NCBI RefSeq assembly: GCF_022808695.1
Contig: NZ_JAKZKW010000007.1
Span: 18,849 to 82,848 of the forward strand
Length of the DNA stretch: 64,000 bases
Source: Fundidesulfovibrio soli
GTDB lineage: Bacteria; Desulfobacterota; Desulfovibrionia; Desulfovibrionales; Desulfovibrionaceae
Direction: 5' to 3'
Positions 59,684 to 64,000 of the stretch are shown here, piece after piece (position 1 is the first letter of the stretch; each line of letters begins with the position of its first letter). The notes beneath the pieces were generated by a model. The model ran no database searches. It was not told the origin of the DNA and saw only the letters and a program-made list of their open reading frames with translations. The translations under genes and the position numbers were made by a program.

Positions 59684-61667
59684 CCAGGCCGAGAGCAAGC
59701 CCCGAAGGGCCAGCCCCAAGCAGCGCCTGGAGGCCATGGAGCAGGCCTATTGCCTGACCATGGAGGCCCTCGAGCTCGCCACGGCCATGGGCGTCGGGGC
59801 CAAGTCCCGCTCCATGCACGGCTCGGCCCAGGTCCTGGCCGATTCCGCCCAGCGCGTCAGGAGCCTGGTGCCCATGAAGGCCCTGGCTTTCTACCTCATT
59901 CGCGAGCCCGGCGGCGGCTTCAACCTGGCCAAATGCTGGCCCCCGTCGCGCAGGAGGTTCTTCGAGCGGGAGATGGCCCACCTGGCCGAGACAGGCTCAG
60001 CCCCCTGGGCCCTGCACCGGGACGGGCCCGTGTTCACCACGCCCCACTCCGGCAAGGGCGAGCTGTTCGTGCACACCCTGAGCACGCCCTCGCGCATCCG
60101 GGGCATCTTCGTCGGCCTGCTGGACCAGGAGGTCAAGGCCATCCAGGACGCCCCGCTCAAGCTGGTGACCATCGTGCTGCGCAACACGGCCGCCCTGCTG
60201 GAGAGCGTGGAGCTCTACAGCCTGTGGCGCGCCGCCAACGTCCAGCTCAAGGACCGCGTGCGCGACCTGGAGCGCTCGCGGCGAAGCCTCCGCCGCGAGA
60301 TCGAACGCCGCCGCGCCGTGGAGGAGCAGCTCAAGCACCAGACCCTGCACGACGCCCTCACCGGCCTGCCCAACCGCACGCTCATCCGCGACCGCATCAT
60401 GCAGGCCATCCGCCGGGGCATGCGCCGGACCCGCAACCAGGAGAATGCCGCCTTCTGCGTCGCCTTCATGGACCTGGACCGCTTCAAGCTCGTCAACGAC
60501 CACCTGGGCCACGCCGCGGGCGACGCCCTCCTGGTGGAGACCGGCAGGCGCGTACAGGAAGGCCTGCGCGAGCTGGACACCGTGGCCCGCATCGGGGGCG
60601 ACGAGTTCGTCATACTCCTTGAGGACCTGACAAGCCCGGGCGAGGCTGTGCGCGTCATCAAGAGGGTGCGCGCCAACCTGAGCGAACCGCTGGACCTGGA
60701 AGGCTTCTCCCTGGGCATCAGCGCCAGTTTCGGGCTGGCCTTCGGCCCCAGTTCGATGAGCACCCCGGAGGAGCTCATCGAGCAGGCCGACGTGGCCATG
60801 CAGGCCGCCAAGCAGGCCGGACGGGACCGCATCCGCGTCTACTGCAAGGCCCTTCGCGCCCTGGAGCGCTCCAGGAACACCCACGTGGCCCGGCTGCGCA
60901 GCGCGCTGCACGCGGGCCGCACCACCGCGCTGTTCGTGCCAACATTCGCGGCGCAGGGGCCGAGCCTCACAGGGTTCGAGGCCGTGCCCGCCTGGGACGA
61001 CGGCCAGGGCGGCTTCATCTACGGCAAGCAGCTGTGGAACCTCGCCAAGCATTCCAATCTGGAGTGGGAACTCTGGGAGCGCACCCTCTCGGAAGGGCTG
61101 TCCCAATTGGCCACCTGGCGGGAGGAGTCTGGATGCGGCGGCATGGCTTTGACCATGCACCTGGGCCGCTCCCTTGTGCCCCGCTCCGACATGCCCGACA
61201 CCGTGGAGGAGGCGTTGCAGAACGTGGGCCTGCCCGGCAGCGCCCTGCGCCTTGAGGTGCCCGAGCACAGCCTGCTCGATTCCTCCGAGCGGCTCACGGA
61301 GCAGCTCAAGCGCCTGAAGCGGTTCGGGGTCAGGCTGTGCGTGGGGGACTTCGGGGAGCGCTTCTTCAGCTTCCTGGGCCAGCACCCTGAACTCATCGAC
61401 AGCATGCGCATCGACCCCTGCGCTGAGGAGGCCGCAGCCCCCGAGGCCAGCCAGGAGGTCAAGTCCGCATGCCTGCGCAAGGTGGCCGACGCCCTGGGAC
61501 TGGAGGCGCAGGAGCACACCCTGAGCAGGGAGGCCGTGCTCGGCCCGCATGGCCCCCTGGGCCAGGGAGCCACGGACGGGACGCTGCGCCCGCTCACCGC
61601 CCAGGAGGCGCTGGAGATGGTGCGTCGGGTCCGCTCGCGCGGGAGCCACGGCTACGCCGGGTTCTAG
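59676..61667 (+). CDS. GGDEF protein with degenerate EAL domain
   Basis: A 663-residue protein. Residues 1-200 look like a GAF-type sensor. A coiled-coil linker precedes GGDEF ('HDALTGLPNRTLIRD', 'MDLDRFKLVNDHLGHAAGDALL', 'RIGGDEFVILL'); 'RELD' five residues before GGDEF is an intact inhibitory site. The C-terminal EAL-like domain is broken: EAL reads EAV, DDFG reads GDFG, and other metal ligands are missing. It should therefore make, or only sense, c-di-GMP rather than degrade it. It is translated with the HDOD gene. Confidence 0.88.
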   Translation: MSSQAESKPRRASPKQRLEAMEQAYCLTMEALELATAMGVGAKSRSMHGSAQVLADSAQRVRSLVPMKALAFYLIREPGGGFNLAKCWPPSRRRFFEREMAHLAETGSAPWALHRDGPVFTTPHSGKGELFVHTLSTPSRIRGIFVGLLDQEVKAIQDAPLKLVTIVLRNTAALLESVELYSLWRAANVQLKDRVRDLERSRRSLRREIERRRAVEEQLKHQTLHDALTGLPNRTLIRDRIMQAIRRGMRRTRNQENAAFCVAFMDLDRFKLVNDHLGHAAGDALLVETGRRVQEGLRELDTVARIGGDEFVILLEDLTSPGEAVRVIKRVRANLSEPLDLEGFSLGISASFGLAFGPSSMSTPEELIEQADVAMQAAKQAGRDRIRVYCKALRALERSRNTHVARLRSALHAGRTTALFVPTFAAQGPSLTGFEAVPAWDDGQGGFIYGKQLWNLAKHSNLEWELWERTLSEGLSQLATWREESGCGGMALTMHLGRSLVPRSDMPDTVEEALQNVGLPGSALRLEVPEHSLLDSSERLTEQLKRLKRFGVRLCVGDFGERFFSFLGQHPELIDSMRIDPCAEEAAAPEASQEVKSACLRKVADALGLEAQEHTLSREAVLGPHGPLGQGATDGTLRPLTAQEALEMVRRVRSRGSHGYAGF

Positions 61668-61769
61668 CGAGGCTTTGCCCTGAGGCGCATGGGGTCCGAC
61701 CGGCAGGGCGCCGTAAAGCAATCAAACGGAGGATCGGGGCGAAAGGCGGGGAGAACGTTCCGGCTGAGC

Positions 61770-63353
61770 CTAGCGGACTTCCATGCCCTGCTGGCGGTAT
61801 TCCGAGAGCTTGTTGCGCAGGGTGCGCACGGAGATGCCCAAAAGCAGGGCCGCCTGGGTCCTGTTGCCGGAGGTCTGGTCCAGGCTCTTGAGGATCATCT
61901 CCCGCTCCAGCACGTCCAGGGGCACGATGCCGGGGGGCAAGCCCCTGCCGCCGTCGTCCGGCAGGGGGGAGGCAGGCTCCGGGGGCTCCATCAGGGAGGT
62001 CACGCGCTCCATGGTCACGGGCGGCTCATCGGCCAGGGGGAACTCGTCCCCTTCGAGCAGGAAGTGGACCTTCTCGATGGGTCCGGCGCCCGCCAGCAGC
62101 ACCGCGCGCTCCATCAGGTTCTGCAGTTCTCGCACGTTGCCGGGCCACTCGTAGGTCAACAGCCAGCTCCTGGCCTCCTGGGAGAAGTCGAGGCGCGTAA
62201 GGCCGTAGGCCTTGCAGTTCTTGTCCACGAAGAAGGCCGCCAGGGACAGGATGTCCTCCCCGCGCTCGCGCAGGGGCGGCAGCTTCAGCGGGATGACGTT
62301 GAGCCGGTAGTAGAGGTCCTGGCGGAACTTCCCTTCCTCAACGTATTGCTCCAGGCGGCGGTTGGTGGTGGCCAGCACGCGCACGTCCACGCGCACGGTC
62401 TCGGTGCCGCCCACGCGGTCGAACTCGCCCTCCTGCAGCACGCGAAGCAGCTTGGCCTGCAAGGCCAGCTCCATCTCGGAAATCTCGTCGAGCAGGATGG
62501 TGCCCCCGGCGGCCAGCTCGAACTTGCCCAGCTTCTTGGCGATGGCCCCGGTGAAGGCCCCCTTCTCATGGCCGAAAAGCTCGCTCTCAAGCAGGTGCTC
62601 GGGCAGGGCCGCGCAGTTGAGCGCAACGAAGGGCTTGCCCGCCCGGTCGGAGTGGGCGTGCAGGAAGCGGGCGAACATCTCCTTGCCGGTGCCGGACTCG
62701 CCGGAGATGAGCACCGTGGCCTTGGAGCGCGCCACCTGCCTGGCCAGGGCCAGCACGCGCAGCACCGCCGGGTGGCCCCCGATGATGGCGAAGCGCTCCC
62801 CCACCACCCCGGGGGATGCGGGCCGCGAGGGCGCGGGCTGTCTCGATTCGGCTGGCTGCGTGCGCTCGGGGCCTGCGGTTTCGGCCTGGGCCATGCTCTG
62901 CTGCGTCTGGGACAGGGCCGCGGCGGCTGCCAGGGGCGCAGCCACATGGGCGGACCGGGCCTGCGCCGCCGCGTCGTCGGCATCGTCCACGCAGGCCTCC
63001 ACGCCGGGGAGCACGGCCAGGATCTTCTCCCAGAGCAGCGGCTCCAGCCAGTAGTCGCGCGCGCCCTGCTCCATGAAGGCCTGGGCCTCCTGGGCGGTGC
63101 CCCGGTCAGTGAAGACGATCACGGGGGGGAAGTCGTCCGCGTCGCGTCCTGCGGCAAGAAGCGCCGCTGCGCTGTAGGCCCCGCCGATCTTGGCCTGGCT
63201 GAAAACAATGCAGGGGCGGGACTTTCGGATGAAGGCCAGCGCGCCGGAAAGCGTGTCCGCAATGCCCGCCTCCATTCCGGCATCTTTAAAATGCCCGAAG
63301 AGCGGCGTGATGGTGTGGGCTTGGGCCACAAAGAGTATCGTCTTTCCCGGCAT
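61770..63353 (-). CDS. Sigma-54-dependent activator with degenerate receiver domain
   Basis: A 527-residue NtrC-type protein. The N-terminal receiver-like domain (1-120) has Ser-Gln at the phospho-Asp position ('[11 protein letters not shown]') and Glu in place of the conserved Lys ('DYWLEPLL'), so it should not be phosphorylated. An Ala/Pro-rich linker follows, then an AAA+ domain with Walker A 'GESGTGKE' (218-225), 'GAFTGA' (265-270) that contacts sigma-54, and Walker B 'TILLDE' (285-290). A FIS-type helix-turn-helix ends the protein ('[20 protein letters not shown]'). Targets are unknown; the sigma-54 promoter at 20726 is a candidate. Confidence 0.92.
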   Translation of the reverse strand: MPGKTILFVAQAHTITPLFGHFKDAGMEAGIADTLSGALAFIRKSRPCIVFSQAKIGGAYSAAALLAAGRDADDFPPVIVFTDRGTAQEAQAFMEQGARDYWLEPLLWEKILAVLPGVEACVDDADDAAAQARSAHVAAPLAAAAALSQTQQSMAQAETAGPERTQPAESRQPAPSRPASPGVVGERFAIIGGHPAVLRVLALARQVARSKATVLISGESGTGKEMFARFLHAHSDRAGKPFVALNCAALPEHLLESELFGHEKGAFTGAIAKKLGKFELAAGGTILLDEISEMELALQAKLLRVLQEGEFDRVGGTETVRVDVRVLATTNRRLEQYVEEGKFRQDLYYRLNVIPLKLPPLRERGEDILSLAAFFVDKNCKAYGLTRLDFSQEARSWLLTYEWPGNVRELQNLMERAVLLAGAGPIEKVHFLLEGDEFPLADEPPVTMERVTSLMEPPEPASPLPDDGGRGLPPGIVPLDVLEREMILKSLDQTSGNRTQAALLLGISVRTLRNKLSEYRQQGMEVR

Positions 63354-63498
63354 GAAAGCGTCTTATCCGCAAGTCAAACGCATTTCAACGCGTACCGTGT
63401 ACTTTTGGCTTGATTTTTCACTATTTATCACCCCGCCATCCTGTGGCCCCCTTCGCGGGGCGGGCGTCGTCTTGCGCAAGCCCTTATCCGGGCTTATT

Positions 63499-63527
63499 TT
63501 GACATTTTCCGCAACCTGCACGATCAT
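63499..63527 (+). promoter_or_regulatory. Possible sigma-70 promoter for the right-edge gene
   Basis: TTGACA (63499-63504), a 17-base spacer, and GATCAT (63522-63527). The -35 is perfect and the -10 matches four of six. The ATG follows at 63546, giving a leader of only about 12 bases. Confidence 0.35.
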
Positions 63528-63545
63528 GCCCGCGAGGTGACACCC

Positions 63546-64000
63546 ATGAAGATCGAGACTCGCTACGGGGTCCTAAACTCCGTGACTCATATCGAAACCG
63601 ATGCGCAGGGGGCTGTGGTCTCCTGCGTGCCAGAAGGCCCCAACACTTTGGAAACCCCCTGGGGCAGGCTCACGCCCCAGCACTCCACTGACGACATGCG
63701 CCGGCCGAAGGTGGAGCCGCTGCTGTTCTATCCCGACGGCACCCTGCGCTCCGTCGCCCTGGAGACCCGCACGCCCGTGGCCACCCCGCTGGGCGAGATC
63801 ATGGCCGAGATGCTCAACTTCTACCCCGACGGCAGCCTCCGCCGCGTGTTCCCGCTCAACGGCAAGCTCTCCGGCTACTGGACCGAGAAGGAGGAGGCCG
63901 CCCTGTGCGAGCCCCTGACCATCGATACCCCTGCGGGCGCGATCACCGCGCGCCTGGTGGGCGTGCAGTTCCACCCCGGCGGGCAGCTACGCAGCGTGAC
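63546..64000 (+). CDS. Partial gene: repeat protein with FYPDG motifs (cut by window edge)
   Basis: An open frame from ATG 63546 runs to the right edge (151 codons seen). It carries a recurring motif: 'LLFYPDGTLRSVALETRT', 'LNFYPDGSLRRVFPLNG' and 'VQFHPGGQLRSV', spaced by about 40 residues, plus 'LNGKLSGYWTEKEEAALCEPL'. This pattern resembles MORN-type or related beta-hairpin repeats. I do not recognise a named family. There is no signal peptide. GCGAGGTGACACCC lies before the ATG. The C-terminus and any further repeats are outside the window. Confidence 0.7.
   Translation, partial: MKIETRYGVLNSVTHIETDAQGAVVSCVPEGPNTLETPWGRLTPQHSTDDMRRPKVEPLLFYPDGTLRSVALETRTPVATPLGEIMAEMLNFYPDGSLRRVFPLNGKLSGYWTEKEEAALCEPLTIDTPAGAITARLVGVQFHPGGQLRSV

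Noticed and set aside
63400-63425. TTGGCTTGATTTTTCA as a sigma-54 promoter
   Set aside because: The -12 GC is missing at the required position.

Overview
The window is high-GC, densely coded chromosomal DNA with no rRNA, tRNA, CRISPR array or insertion sequence that I can see. Gene content points to an anaerobic sulfate-reducer-type bacterium of the Desulfovibrionaceae (for example a Fundidesulfovibrio/Desulfovibrio relative): TrmD carries a C-terminal RNA-methyltransferase-like extension, sensor kinases share a '[19 protein letters not shown]' core, and a short hairpin repeat beginning GCCTCCGGCGGCC recurs between genes. This placement is inference from families and style, not a database result.

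Layout. 1-10.6 kb: a lone glycosyltransferase, a small lipoprotein, DedA, a SAP-like protein, a sensor kinase followed by a PilZ protein, a CBS+HPP pair, a ClC channel, a small ORF and ComFB. 10.7-20.9 kb: a six-gene minus-strand glycan operon (GH-GT2 fusion, ABC exporter, lipoprotein, glycosyltransferase, secreted glycoside hydrolase, galE) closed by a terminator. It starts behind an excellent sigma-54 -24/-12 element with paired upstream direct repeats. 20.9-27.7 kb: two minus-strand units mixing housekeeping and signalling genes (rsmI-kinase-HPt and kinase-rnhB-yraN). 27.9-33.2 kb: the conserved ffh-rpsP-khpA-rimM-trmD-rplS translation operon, interrupted by an AT-rich restriction-endonuclease-like gene. 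33.3-43.4 kb: aminotransferase, U32 peptidase-family protein, diguanylate cyclase, small membrane protein, YkgJ/PBP1A operon and a divergent IscU-like protein. 43.6-47.8 kb: nitrogen control (amtB-glnB, then glnD). 48.6-51.9 kb: a receiver/PAS/pseudo-kinase, a small TPR protein and an FkbM methyltransferase sharing a Fur-like box, and a YdcZ transporter. 52.1-58.3 kb: a second, translationally coupled glycan operon (four glycosyltransferases, a histidine phosphatase, a deacetylase). 58.4-64 kb: an HDOD and GGDEF/degenerate-EAL pair, a sigma-54 activator with a non-phosphorylatable receiver, and a gene running off the right edge.

Taken together, the region is rich in cell-surface glycan synthesis and cyclic-di-GMP/two-component signalling (PilZ, ComFB, two GGDEF proteins, HDOD, four kinase-like proteins). 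The most interesting candidates for undescribed biology are the sigma-54-driven GH-GT2/ABC exporter operon, the compact 52-58 kb glycosyltransferase/phosphatase operon, and the foreign nuclease gene wedged directly in front of trmD.
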